A stretch of DNA of 64,000 nt from Tubiluchus corallicola (lineage: Eukaryota > Priapulida > Priapulimorpha > Priapulimorphida > Tubiluchidae), in contig JAQGDQ010000063.1 in NCBI GenBank assembly GCA_030141605.1, positions 668,576 to 732,575 of the forward strand. The letters run 5' to 3'. The stretch's first letter is position 1, and every line of letters starts with the position of its first letter. The position numbers and the translations under genes are program-made. The notes beneath the pieces are model-generated. The model was not told the DNA's origin and searched no databases. It was given only the letters and a program-made list of their open reading frames with translations. Shown in pieces: positions 28,981 to 42,620 of this stretch.

Positions 28981-31900
28981 TTAAGACATAAGTTGAGTTA
29001 AACATGCAATTTGGCTACAATTGACCAACAAAAGATGTGTCATAGTCCTTAAAACTTAACAAAAAAATCAAATTATGCCTACTTTGTTTTGTGAAAACAG
29101 ATATAATTTAATATTTGTAAGACGTGCAGCTTTGGTAAGGTTATTTTTCATTATTTCATTTTTCATTCAATGTTTATGTGTACAGTAGGGTATGGACCAA
29201 TGAGTTTTGCAAGCCATAAAAGATATTTAGATAATCTTAACACACTGACAAGATTGCGCTTGATTTGCACGCAATCAGTCTTTCAATGGCTAGTTTCGGA
29301 CTTTCAGTTCTGACTTAGGCATTTTAATAAATTTTGCGGTTATAAACCTGTAAGAAGTAGAAGAGCTAGATTGCAATCATTGTTTCATAGGTATTTTATC
29401 TTTACCAGTCACAATGTGTTTAGTTACTGTTGTACTGTTTTGCATAGCCATTTTCAGTAACGCTTGTATACCCTTTTTGATAAATTTAATGTGTGCAAAC
29501 CCCTTTGTAGGACAGATACACAAATGCCAGCACATTTAGTTTTTCATTGCCCCTTAATAAGAACAGACCTGCAACAACAAATGAGAATTTAAAATACTGC
29601 TATCCAAACAAAAATGCTTGTTATGCACTTGTGAATGTTGTTAAAGATTTGATTACTAAAGGCGTTATAAATTAGATTGAAATGCAGTTTCATTATTTAA
29701 TTAGAGCTATTTGCATGACGTTTGACTTATCTGCATGTCTGCTGTCATCTGCATCTCACTGTCTGCATGTAATTTGTTCAGTATATTAATCATTCATTCA
29801 CATTGTAAATTTGGGTGATTTTTTTAAATTACGTTTTGTTTTGTTATTTACATTATTTTGTTCAGATCTTTGCTTTAACTTTGTAGTGGCAATTTTAAAT
29901 ACGTAAATGTATATATTAGTAGAATTTTTTCTTACAAAATATTTATTTATGTGCTCTCTCACTCTCTCTCTTTCTCCCTCTCTCCCTCCCACTACTTCTC
30001 CCTCCAATCCTAGCGATGCTAACCTGTCTGCTATAATCATTATATTGGTATCACAAAGAAGAGGCAAAGTTTAATAATGATGGCATCCTAATAAAGGTTA
30101 AGCTCTAATAAACTCCTTTATTCCCGTGAGATTGCAGTTACTGATTGAGTAGATTTATCTGATTACCTCACCTGCCTCTACAGTGGATTTATTTCCACCG
30201 CCTGCAATTGTTGCGTCAGCATTGCATGACTCTTCGACATTTAATTTCGATAATGTGCAGCATGCATTTTGCCCTCTCGCAGGGCTTCATTAATGTTCAC
30301 CTGTTAAGTACTAAGTGAAAGAAACCATTCTGCTGTCTAATAAAACTATTGGGATCTCACTACCTGTCTACCAGAAGTCACTAGTGATCAGATGTGCATC
30401 CATCCACTGCTTTCCACAGTAAACTCTAGTCTGTATCTTTTCACCAGTTACATACAGTAGCTTCATTAAGCCAGGTTACCTGAATGCATTAGGTTGCTAG
30501 GTGCTATATTTTGCCAATGTATTAATGTATAGAGATTTAGCTCTTTTTTATTTTACTACTCTCTTACGCTCATTCTTTTTTCTCTCTCGTTCCAGTTTGT
30601 TCACTCTCTCTTTCTCTCTCCCTCCGGTAATGATCACCCATAAGAAGTTCAAAAAAACTTGAGCAAAATAAGCACACAAAGGTATGACCAAGAATGACCA
30701 TTTTTCAAATGTTAATGTCATTGCCATGCACTTACAGTATCACATTGAGTTCTGATTGAAACAATGATTATTTTCCAAGTTATATTGGTTACCCCAGCTT
30801 CTGATGACTCTATTGATTGCTCGTTGTAACTGATTGCGTTCATGATCGTAAAATGAGAGTACCGTTGAAAGCTGAAACTCCCAGGGTATCTAAAGAGTCT
30901 CATCAGCTGCCTGCAATGATGCTGAAGTAATCAAATGTTAGAAATAGATGAACTTTCAAGGAGAAGACATTTATTAAAACATCTGCTGAACATCAGCCTG
31001 CGCTGACTTGATCACTGAAGGACAGGTTGCTTTGGAGTGCTAGTTTCTGTAGCATGTTCTCAGTGTTCATGACATTTGTATGAAATGTGAATTTGTTTTT
31101 GCACAGGTTCAGCATTTCGTTACATTTCGGTTAGTAAACAAGTGCTGTTTATTTTGACATATACGTTAAATGAATAGGGCACTAACATACATTGTTTTGT
31201 AAAGATTATAAGTAATGTTTAAGAAGCTTCCACAGAAAATGCTTTAGAGCCTTCTAAGACTGATTAATAGGCTCTCTACTTTGCAAGTTATATAATTTTT
31301 TAGCTTTTGTTGTCACTCAATTGGCCCATCAAACTTTAGTCTCGTCTTATACATTTATGATGCGACAATGGTGAAAGTATGTAAAAACTTGCGAACGTAC
31401 TTAGAACTGCCAATAGTTTTGGATTAAAAACAACTCATTGTGCTTTTTCTTCCCAAAAACACACTAACTGTGTGCAACTAGATATTGCTCTGCCGTAAGG
31501 GTAACACTAACTGTGCAAAACAGTGCTCAGTAGACGTTTCATTACTTTCTGTGGTTTTTCGGTTTTTGTACTTTAATGACTTTTGCCATTGTACAACTGT
31601 GGGAAAGTGGGAAGCTAATTTAGCCAAGGTGTATAAAATTTTGTTTTTTTTTCAGCTTAATTGTCAACTTAACTGGTGCTTGGCAAAGTCAGCAGGACGC
31701 TATCAGAATTTGTAAAGGAGCTTTCTTGTGTCATATATAGTAAGTTTTGGTATTTATTTATTTATAAAATATATAAAGCTTAAAGTTTTTTGTACGAGTA
31801 GTTGGCTTAGAAGATTCATAGCACTGGTTTTGGTCAGTAGGTAGATTAGCCATTGGTGGGAAATTGACATGTCGCATTCGAGAACTTTCGACTGCCTCCA

Positions 31901-32067
31901 GTTATTTTTCTCATTAAAGGAGGTTGTTTGCACACCTGAATATGTCAAAGATGTTTTTTCTGGTCCACTGTATACAGGATTACAACTGCAAAATTAGCGT
32001 GGGATCTGATCCTTTACATGGTAGGGCCCTGATTGGCAGGTGCCAGATTCTGGAGTGTGCCGAATTA

Positions 32068-32226
32068 CAGTGTTCCCTCACTACTTTGCGGTTCGTTTAT
32101 CGCAGACTCCTATGTGTGTGTATGAGTATAATGTATAACTACTACAATAGCGTCCCTACTTCGCGGAAATTCACTTTTCACGGGTGGGCCTGGAAAGGAA
32201 TACCCGCGATAAGTGAGGGAACACTG
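32068..32226. mobile_element. Short TA-flanked MITE (159 bp)
   Basis: The left end CAGTGTTCCCTCACTACTTT and the reverse complement of the right end, CAGTGTTCCCTCACTTATCG, form inverted repeats. TA borders both sides (32066-32067, 32227-32228). Size and termini fit a Tc1/pogo-type MITE, distinct from family A. Confidence 0.8.
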
Positions 32227-34640
32227 TATATTAAAAATGCCAACTGTGCAGTTTAGTCAGGTTCAAATGGATCTGCATAGCTCAGGTTTCACAGTTAACT
32301 GATAATAGATCTCAACTAGTGAACAGCTTTTCTGCACATAAGCAGTCATGCAACCCATGTTTTGATGCCCAGTGAAACGACATAAGCAGACTGAACTGCA
32401 TGATTAATGTACATCATTTATGAGTTCAGCAGCTGCACTGTGCATCGTACGTGTGTAACTAAGTAGCAGTCAGAGATAGGAGTAGCAAATATAGCGACTA
32501 AGTATAATTTATCATTAGTTCTGTTCAAGTACTGTGGTGATTGTATTTGTAGTGCATTTATATAATGTTTAAAGAAGTTTTGCCACTACTTTTGTCACCA
32601 AAATATCCATCTTGTTGTGGATTCAAGTCCTGGTGTAAACTACAGGAACCAAACCTCTCTCATTGTGTGGAAAAACCATGGTTTCTGAAAACCGTATTCG
32701 TGCACTCAATTGCCACCTTACCTGGTCATTATTTTACATGAGAATTTCTACTGCTGTAATTAAGTTTGTCATCATCAACGAATAATCACCATACTATCAA
32801 TGGCTTCCAAGTAGCCTTGAGCAGTGGCAGAGCTATTGTAAACTAAGGAACCTGAGCTTCAGCGACTGTAAGTACTTTTTGCGTAAAGCCATGCGGAGGT
32901 ATAAGTGACCCCTTACTAAGTGAAATGATGTAGATATATCTGCAACAGAAACTCTAGTGCAGTAGACACTCGTACACATTATCAATAGGTTGAAGGAGCA
33001 GAATAGTTCTGAGAATGCCCATTAAATCTTGAAGAGCTATAAATTTTACATTATTCGTCGCCGGAAGTTCATGTTGAATTTTATTAGGCTTTCCTGTTGA
33101 TTAATCCATACCTATTCTAGGTCGTCCTTTGATGAGGCAAACTCGGCTTTGTCGATTTTCAGTTGTGGTTTTAGTAATCAATAATTTTCGTTGTGTACAC
33201 ATTCTAAGGGTGGCTGATTAATAAAAACCAAGGTTGTCCAAGGTGAACCGCTTAAGAGAGACAGGCTGTGAGTGCTTTGTTTTGTAATAAAGTAAGAACG
33301 ACATTTCTGCATGGTCCATGTTCCACATTTTTGTGCTGCATCTGTGCCTCGATGCATGAACAAACATGAAAACATATTTTTGGCTTAGATTTTAATCAAA
33401 TACTTCAGTCCCAAGCCGCACAAGATTAGTCCAAATCGGTACACCTTTTATTACAACCATGTTTTATATAAGTTTAGTGCATTTTTAGCTTGTTGCTTAC
33501 TAGCTTGGTTGACTGATATAATAGTTGTGAAGGTCAAATTGTTCAGAATCTACCTGTCCTTGTCTTTACATTATTTACGTTTGTAAAAAATACTTTTAAA
33601 ACCACAAAATCTTTTACATTTTTGCTACTAAACTTCCTAAAATCTGAAAGTGTGCATTAGTTATTTAAAAGCTACAAGCAGGAGATACAGCTTAAATGTC
33701 ATTAGCTAACTAAAAGCTTTTTACAGACTTTTCAATCTGTAGGATGGGAATTGGTAGTTCTAATGCATTTTGTTGTTGGACTTTTGTGGTCGAAAACAAT
33801 AACAAGTTATTAAAATGTTCTCGTAATTATTGATGAATATTACATTTTTACAATGATTATATTTACAATGAACATGAAACGAGAGTAATTAGTATGTGTT
33901 TACTAATAAAGATTTACTGGTCTATTATAAGAGACTTACGTTTTAGTTCTACGTTTTAGTAAAAAGAAGAGAAATTCCAATATGACTAAATTACGACATA
34001 ATTGCATTAAATGTGTACGTTAAGCCGGATACAGAAAAACTTTAGCAATACCTATTATACTGTCCCCATGGTCATCCTCGATAATGAGTAAAGGAACAAC
34101 ATAGCGATTGTCTGCGCTGTGTGACTCCTGGCTAGCTAGGCAATGTGGGACAGAAAAATTACTATACATATAGATCTATGAAAGAAGCCTGATTCAGCTA
34201 ATTACATGGTCAGTTGGGCTGATTATACTATAGACTTGAATGACAGGTGCATGGGTAATTGATTACGATGCAAATTTAAAATTCTGTTTACATTCAAGAA
34301 CCAGTATGCAAGGGCAGATCCATGCAAACAGGTAAAAACACTTTAACTCGAGATATGCTATACTGGCGTAGTTCTCGACAACACCACTGCTGAGGCATGA
34401 TCGACTTTTGTGTTGCACTTTTTATGATTAACATGAATCGTAAATGAATCGTCGTAATGCTCAGCTTTTGCGACTCGACTTTTTCGACACCATTAAATAT
34501 GAATCGAGACTCATTGTCCTATAAACAATGATCTCCAATTCTTTGTGGGAAACGACATCATCAGAAGATTATAGCTCAGCAAGTAGGGAATGTTTTAGTC
34601 GGGCTGATATTAGTTCTAAGTGCATCTGGGTATTTTAGTA

Positions 34641-34668
34641 TGTATATATATATATATATATATATATA
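34641..34668. repeat. (TA)n microsatellite
   Basis: About thirteen TA units in non-coding DNA. Confidence 0.85.
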
Positions 34669-35599
34669 GTCTTTATTTGCCATTAAAATACATTGATAAT
34701 CACTGATAAAAACTTTACAGAGATGATGAATCAGTGTTAGTTAATAAAAACTTACACTGCTAAAGGCAAATGCGTCAGTGCAATCTAAACTACTGTGCAG
34801 TAATGGAAAGTAACGACGAATAAAATCAAACATACTTACAATTATTCACAAAAAATGAATAAATTGTGATTTAATTAATATGGCCGTGGATATATAAATT
34901 CTGAATTAGTGTGTATGTTGTCGTACTGGTGTGATGGTATTTCATATCTGGTTAGTATTACTGATTTTAATTTTGTTTTATATGCTGATAGGGACTTGAT
35001 TTGGACAGTCTGGAAATCTGTGCACATTGGCACTTGTCAGGCTGTCAGTTAAGGTTCTGTCTCTTAATGCCTTCTCGGTAATTATCAGTAAGAACTCAAC
35101 ATTCATGCTCGTCTTCTCATTAAGTGCGCCTTAAGAGTTGTCAGACTTGTCTCAACTTTGCATTAACGTGTCCATTAGTAGTCCCATTCTGTTGAGTTCG
35201 TTAACGTTATGCATACAAGATGGCTTTTATACGAGGAGACCAAAGGGTTATTTGCTGTGCAAATATTGACAAGGCGAAAATTACATGTACTATTTCTAGA
35301 TGAACATTCTGGCAACATGCAAGATACCATTGCTTAATGGTTTATTTGGGTTATCTGCATTTCATTATGTTGTAAACTAATACATTGCATTATTAATTTC
35401 CAAATAATGTTGAGCGGTTACATAAACTTATTGTAATCAGTAAGTGATACAGTTATATATAAGCTTATATTGATAATCTTGTAGCGTATTTTGTATCATT
35501 CTGTTAATTATGTTTACCAAACAATGTTTGTAATGGTGTAATTGATGGTAATGTAAATAAAATTATTTTTTATTTCTTTATGTCTGATGTAGATATCCT

Positions 35600-35676
35600 G
35601 TGTGTGTGTTGTGTGTGTGTGTGTGCGTGCGTGTGCGTGTGCGTGCGTGCGTGCGTGTGCGTGTGTGTGTGTATGT
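35600..35676. repeat. (GT)n/(GTGC)n microsatellite
   Basis: GT dinucleotides interspersed with GTGC units over about 77 bases. Confidence 0.9.
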
Positions 35677-37747
35677 AAATATGTAATTTATGGCAGTAGA
35701 TAATAATAAATCAATATCAATAGTGCTGCTAGATCTCACCTTTAATATGAACTGTGGACATTTGGGATACAGCCCTGAAGCTTTAAGGATTAATTAAGCT
35801 ATTAGCCCTTGTGGTTTTTACGAAGCAGAAATGTTTGCTATATCTGCCATTGGGAAAGAGTTAACATATTGTGCACCTGAACCTTCAAATTCTAGTTCAA
35901 ATTGAAAGCGCGTTACATTTTTTAAGAATAATATATGTACTAGGACAGTCTAATCATCTGTCCCAGGGAGTGCCATCACTGATGTTTGTTATATCTCAGG
36001 CAGTTGGCAGTTGCAATGTTGATTGTCCAGTAAATTATGCAACGTAGTCCATCAAATTAGTCAAAACGATCTCTTGATTTAATGCATGCATTCAATAAAT
36101 TCCAGATTTAATGCACATGTAATCGCATTCACCGTATGTTCCGGCGTTTGACTTAACATTTGCATTTCTCACAGTTTCCGTCTAAGTTGACAGCTTCACT
36201 AATGACAGTTTCTGTATTATAATCTGACTTAGTTCTGACAAGCTTGCGTGGTTGGTTTCCATTTTAATTTAACCAGGAGGGAAACAACACTTTTGTTCTG
36301 CTTATCGGTTTTATTGGTCTTGTTTTTCGTAAATAAATTTCGACTTTTTCTAAGTGAAACATCTCTCTTTTCTTTTGGTCAAAAAATGTTTTATACTTTC
36401 ATCCTGTCTTTTGTATATCAGTCATTTAAAATTTATTTATTTTAATGTCTGTTTTATGTGTTAATGATGGTTAGGCCGCAACTATTAAATTTCTTAATAC
36501 AGATTTGGCCAAAAGCGGGAATTTGGAAAACTTGGGGCTTACCTCTAACTGAACTGCAGGCTTTCAAATTACAAAGACCCTGTTATAATTCTGCAGTGAA
36601 TATTAATAATATGAATCAGTTGTAGTTTACTTCGAATGACCATACTTTCATGATTAAATAAGATTCTGATGGTGTTGCACACACGTTCGTAAAACGTTTT
36701 TCTTTCAGAAATTGTGCTCATTTTATTTTCCTGGTTAATACTCTGATTAAGTTGATGTCTTTGACTTTGACTTTTTCTCGCATAAATAATAGTCCGGCTA
36801 TAAATTCCTATTATGCTGACATTCCTGTCTAGAATTAATTAAAAGAAACACGTTGCGTAAATTATTCACAACACGGGGAAGCAATTTACTTGTCCCATAA
36901 ATTCAGCGCTAAGTAATTTTCATTGATTAACCTTAAACGAAGCATAGCCACTTGCCAGGTAGTGTTAGCGTGCCACTGTCAACAGTAACCATGATTTAAT
37001 AATCAGCTACTAGTTTTCTAGTTACTAATCTCATTAATTTTATGACGCTTGATAGTGACCTTTGTAGCTGTTATCATTGACCTTGACACGAACCCTAAAA
37101 ACATTTTTAACTATAGCCGTCTCCATCCCAGATCCATCCGCATTATTGATTTTGTTTCCCGTGACCTAAATAGCCTTCTGGTTAATTGTAAGCACCTGCA
37201 TGATTGACTTTGCTTCAACTGGCCTTTATGTTTATTTCATAACTGCCTTATAGTGCTATTCTTGAGGCATTGACCCTGACATGCTCACATTGACTTTGGG
37301 TTACTGTTTACAATTTCACCACTTGATACGTCGATCCTTTGAGTCCACAGAATGACCTCGTTTGCGAAATAATGACCGTACTCCTGGATGTGAACTGCTG
37401 GTGGAGATGACACTTGATTTTTACCTATGTTTTGCATGAGGCCGGATGAGCTACTAAGATTATTCATTTAATTTTTTTGCATGGTATTGCACAAAAGTAT
37501 TTATTGGTTTCCACATGGCATTCTTTAATTCATTACTTTGTTTATGATTGGCATTATTTATTTATTTCAATGTGCTCATGTATTTTTTTATTGATTTTTT
37601 GCACGAATTTCATTAATTTCTGCATGTCTTGGTTATTTTCACCTTTTTTATTCGTTATTTAATATTCACGTGCTAACTTTCCTTTCACTTGGCTAACTGC
37701 ATGCTTGGTTTTTTAGTTTTAGCTTTTCTACTAACACTTGCACAAAA

Positions 37748-37924
37748 ATGGAGCAGCCCAAGTTCAAGACGACTCTCTACGAACCATCGAACCCATCCTG
37801 GCGTCAGACGTTCATCAAACGTTGCATGCTGCCATGGCTGGTCGTCTTCTTCGGCATGTGGTTGGCAATTGCCACTGGAAATTTGATATATTACTTTGCT
37901 ATTAAACCATACCGACGATACTAA
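37748..37924 (+). CDS. 58-residue single-pass membrane micropeptide A
   Basis: One exon encodes the whole protein from ATG (37748) to TAA. The preceding splice acceptor TTTTTTAG or TTTTAG (37711-37722) lies about 30 bases before the ATG, so the 5' UTR is probably spliced. A polar N-terminus with EPSNPSWRQTFIKRC precedes a hydrophobic segment at about residues 27-51 (LPWLVVFFGMWLAIA), then GNLIYYFAIKPYRRY ends the protein. GNLIYYFAIKP is identical in the 78-residue protein at 45505, which also shares the WR...RC...P spacing before the membrane segment. Over those 11 codons the two genes differ at about nine bases, all silent, so the peptide sequence is under selection. Arg/Lys before the helix predicts a cytosolic N-terminus. 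I do not recognise the family. Function unknown. Confidence 0.7.
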   Translation: MEQPKFKTTLYEPSNPSWRQTFIKRCMLPWLVVFFGMWLAIATGNLIYYFAIKPYRRY

Positions 37925-40900
37925 TGTCTGCCACGGTGACGAGCTGCATTGTGGGAATGATGCTAAACGCGGGAAGTGAAGCACAATAATTGTAATTTGT
38001 AATATAGAATATTGTTTTGAAGCGAATGTAGGCATAAGTTTGCTTGAAAAAAATTGAAAGTTGTTTCCGTCCTCAAAAGATTATCACTGAACAATGATTA
38101 CTGCTCGTTAATTATGTTCATGAATACGGTAAGTTATCCTACAATACATTTTGTACATGTATTCATTATAAACATGGGTAAGTTGAATTTATCAGTTTGT
38201 TGTAGAAAATAGCTTAAATCAGTTGTATGCACAAATTTTGCCACCTCACAAAATATCTATTACACTGTAATTTATTATCTTCCTGTTTTCATTGTATTTT
38301 AAACTTTATACAAATTGCCAAAATTCATGTTTTTGCTTAAATGAATAATGTACCAATTTCATTTAGACATATTTTTTGTTAGTTAATGAAGCTTTGTGAA
38401 TCTTGAGATTGGGAAGTGTAACAAGCATTGATGAACTGCAATCAAACCTCTTTATGACGCGCAGTTGACGTCATACTGAGTTTTGCATTATAACCAGGTT
38501 CATTAATACAAACATGTCAATGCAAATATAGACATTTTGTTTTCTAAAAATATGGGCATTAAGTGAGGTTTGCATTATAAATTGGGGCGTTGTGACGAAC
38601 TTTGACTGTAATTAATTCGATGGGCTGCAGACTCATAAAATTTTGTGAGATTTAATTTGGAAGCTGCTACCATTTCAAATGGATAATTTAAAAACTCTAT
38701 TTTGACATTTTCTAAAGCTAAAGCTTGGCCTGTTCACATATATGTGATCGGCTTTCGCACAACCATTTTGAAGAAACTAGTTGTAATGGTAATGTCATTT
38801 GATATTTGGAAGTAGTTAAAAAGTACTAGCGAGTGAGTGTGACAGTAGAATTTCTGCAGCTGTTTAATTTGTCAAGAATTTTTGAATTAAATAATTTGTT
38901 TAATTTCAACTTGGAATCCAGTGGAGGAGGATCTTTTGTCTGCGAGTATGAACTTACAAAGATAATATGCTGGTTCACGTTTAATTTACGATGCTGTGAG
39001 CTCTTACACATGCCGCATTTAACAAATGCTGCTGCTTTTGTTCAAGATCAATCTGATAATGTTGATTGATTAGTTGCTTCTGTTCTGTTTCCAGGAAATT
39101 AGATTCCAGAGCTGGAAATTGAAATTTGCTACCTTCACTTCTTCACGTATTGATTACTAGGCATGTTTGATTAATGGTCACTGCCATTTAAGCTATTGTG
39201 CATGAATTCTTCTCTACAATATAGTGATTCATGAACAGAATTTGTCATTTTCATATTCAATCATCGTTTAGTATTGAACAATTTTTGTAATTTTATTAAG
39301 CAGTGAAACAATTTTAAAAATAAGTATTGTATTTACAAATTTAGAGCACTGTACATGTAGTTAAATATGGAATAAACACTAATTTTGTGTGCTATTATTT
39401 TACAAATTTAGCATACAAAACTGTTGGCTTGTATACCTCGTAAACAAATTAGTTTATAGGTATAGTCTAAACATAAGGTATGAAAATCAGCATTCTGCTA
39501 TTTTGTGTGATATGTAAAATGGATTTTGAGTAATTGAGTATACATTTGCATTTCGTAGAGGCTATAAAATGTTGTTGCACTCACTCATGTGTCTTTTAGA
39601 TTTTAATGTTAAGATGACGTAGACATTTTAAACTTTAGCAAGTACTCTTTATTCTTTTAATTCTTGTTATTTCAAAATTTTATTAAAGAAATGAACTTTT
39701 TCTCAATTACGTGAAATATTTTTTGTTTTGCTTTGTGATATATTACAATGCCTTTTTGCTTTTGTTGATCTGTTAATACAAATCAGCAAAACGAATGACA
39801 TTGGTTGAGCTGATGCCACATTACACTGTTCTTCAGCCTAGCTATTTATTTTTAATTCTTAATTTGGTTCTGAACACCTAAAAGACATTCAGGAAACGCA
39901 GTTTGGTTACTGTTTGTGAAATGGAATTATCTTTGAATTAGTTTTTTTGGAAACCAAAAAGTGGCTAGCTACCAAATTGTTATACATATATAGTTCTAAT
40001 TGAATTGACTGAAGTCATGCATGTTGCTTCTTTTGATTAGGCTTTCTATGGCCTATGAGACTGTCTATCTGTTAGGCGTGGGTCTTAAATCTCTGCGATG
40101 GTCAACTACACTTGCTTGTATGACATGCACTGTTTTCAAATACATATACTACAGTTGCTTGTGTATAATTGCTTGTATTTTCAATTTCTCTTTTGTCAAA
40201 TGGAGTTTTTTTACTTTAAGTCATTACATTTAAATAAGTTGAGCCATTTTAAACTCTCACAACTGGTCATCAACCATTAAAATTAAAACAGAATAATGAT
40301 CACTAATGGCACACTTTATTCTGAGCATCATTTCAATGTGCTGCTTCCGTATATCTGCTCTGTTAGTTCTGCTGAATCTTGAGAATGACAGCAAAAATGT
40401 TTTTCTTGCCTCTATGAATAGCAGCCTCTAAATTTGAATTTGCTATTGCTATATGCCACAGCTCATATATGAATCTAAACTGGGCTATCTCTTTGGCAAT
40501 CAATATTTGGTCTCAGATTCAAAAATCGCGAGCAATTCTCGTTGCATTCCATTGCGATTTTTCATTACATCGTGACATGCACATGATTTTATTGGGTACT
40601 AGTAAGAGTGTTTTTGTCTCGTAATAAGTGTGTCGGTGACAAAAGTGTTTTGGTACTTCTTAATATATTCCATTCTTAAGTAAATCACTTTAAGATAATA
40701 TAAAACACCATAATGCGTATGGCTATGAAATATATCGTGTCCTGCAAAAAATTGAAGAAGCAAATTTGCAGAGTTCATTCCTCCATCCTCTGGATATTCT
40801 GTCAATCTAGTTGGGTAAAGCACGGTTGATGCTGACCTTTTCAATAATTTACTTGCAAAGAGGTACTGTGAGGGGGGGTCAGATATTCTCTAGCCCGGTA

Positions 40901-41740
40901 GCCCAGGGCCCCAAGTTGCACTTACATCTTCGTGTCATGTACCTCAAAAAATCATATCGTTTCAAAACAGATTATAATAAACATCTAAAATGTGATATGC
41001 TTAAGTCCGACTGAAGGAACAGAATTCTTCAGTACAACATTACAATTCAGTATTCAATGTGATAATGTCGCATCTTGAAAAGAAGACTATAAGAGGTTCA
41101 TTCATTTTGAAACAAGTTGTTTCAACGATTATCAAAATTATGCTAAAACTTAACCCGAATCAACTGATTTTGCCTCATTTTTAACGTAGGTCACAATTAT
41201 AAAATGGTAGTGCTGTTTTGCAGGGACAGTAGAAGGATAGGGCTTTGTTGGTGCTAAGGTTTATAGCCCATTCTTGCTTTGTTTTATGGACAGAGTCCAG
41301 TATGTATAATCTTCATGTTGATGCTTCCTGCCACTAGCCTATTTTGTACCGACATGTTTATTTGTATTCATTAGCAGCAGCCATAATTGGTAGCTACTTT
41401 CAGCATGAATCCAAAATTCTGCGACCTTCTCTGCAGGCCCTGAAGGGAGTTTAATTTTTTTAAGTACCTTTCTGTGGCTTTGAAAACAAATGCGATCACT
41501 TGTAATTATTTGTAAGTGTAATGTCAATCTAGTAACCGAGTCTTGAGTCTTGGCAACCCTTTACTGCAGGCCCTAAATGGAGTTGAACTTGTATTTCATG
41601 CCTTTCCGACTGGCTTTCTTGGCTCTATAATCATTAATCACTAGTCTTGGTTGACTGCGTCATATCGATTTTAAGAGCTAGAATCAGCGTCAGAGTTTGA
41701 TTGATAAAATACTCAATTCACCGCGACCCGCTTCTTTTCC
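37925..41740. other. Non-coding stretch after micropeptide A
   Basis: 3' UTR of micropeptide A followed by AT-rich intron or intergenic DNA. Several 60-80 codon frames occur, but none shows a recognisable domain, biased composition or splice context. Confidence 0.5.
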
Positions 41741-42307
41741 CATGAACGTCTGACATTTTAGTGAGCTAACTGCAGCTTCTACTCTCTAACCTTTACAACT
41801 GTACAGCCTTCATGGTGTTGACTGTGCTTAGACACCAAAGGTAAAGAAATTTCTCCTCCAAAAGGACCTATGTATTTTGTTCAAGCACTGCAGAGCGTTT
41901 TATCTGGTACTGATTAAACACTAATTTCCATGAACGTCTGACACTTTAGTGAGGAGCTAACTGCAGCTTCTACTCTCTAACCTTTACAACTGTACAGCCT
42001 TCATGGTGTTGACTGTGCTTAGACACCAAAGGTAAAGAAATTTCTCCTCCAAAAGGACCTATGTATTTTGTTCAAGCACTGCAGAGCGTTTTATCTGGTA
42101 CTGATTAAACACTAATTTCCATGAACGTCTGACATTTTAGTGAGCTAACTGCAGCTTCTACTCTCTAACCTTTACAACTGTACAGCCTTCATGGTGTTGA
42201 CTGTGCTTAGACACCAAAGGTAAAGAAATTTCTCCTCCAAAAGGACCTATATATTTTGTTCAAGCACTGCAGAGCGTTTTATCTGGTACTGATTAAACAC
42301 TAATTAT
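41741..42307. repeat. Three tandem copies of a 188-191 bp unit
   Basis: Units start at 41741, 41929 and 42120, each beginning CATGAACGTCTGACA and ending ACTGATTAAACACTAAT. Copy 2 carries a GAG insertion (GTGAGGAGCTAAC against GTGAGCTAAC). Only a few other substitutions were seen, so the triplication is recent. No conserved reading frame. Confidence 0.9.
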
Positions 42308-42467
42308 GTTTGTCTGAACGTCTCTGAAGTTCATCTCTCAATCAAAGCTTTGCTGACTGTGTCTACGAATTTTATTGGTTCTAAATAAAACACTGAATCT
42401 ATAGGGTGTCTAAAACTGGATATTGTTTATGCTCTTGGCCTAATGATGGGGTAGGCTCGTTTGCCAG

Positions 42468-42620
42468 AAGAATTATTTCGCAAGAAAAATTTTTTGTCAG
42501 AAAAAATTCATGAAAACATTTTTGGCAAAAAACCCTACTTCCCAAAAAATGTCTCAGAATTGATTTTTCCAAAAGTTGCCATTTCCCGAAAAAAATTTTC
42601 CCGGAACCCGCATTTCATAG
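42468..42620. repeat. Degenerate GAAAAATTT/GGAAAAATG array
   Basis: Irregular A-rich units (AAGAAAAATTT, CAGAAAAAATTCATG, CCCAAAAAATG, CCCGAAAAAAATTTTCCCGG), partly palindromic. It resembles the arrays at 50265 and 51105. The frame across it is not credible as a protein. Confidence 0.55.

Larger units (their letters stand above)
27601..37716. other. Long non-coding stretch, probably intron or intergenic
   Basis: No coding exon could be supported over 10 kb. It holds repeat family D copy 1 (28324-28980), CT-rich tracts at 29951-30005 and 30583-30625, the MITE at 32068-32226, TA and GT microsatellites at 34641 and 35600, and otherwise unremarkable AT-rich DNA. A 60-codon minus-strand frame at 37285-37467 has coding-like composition but no other support. 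If the donor at 25849 is used for the micropeptide exons, all of this is intron. Confidence 0.5.

Noticed and set aside
37285-37467. 60-codon minus-strand frame with plausible composition
   Set aside because: No homology recognised, no splice context, and it sits just upstream of micropeptide A on the other strand. Kept only as a remark.
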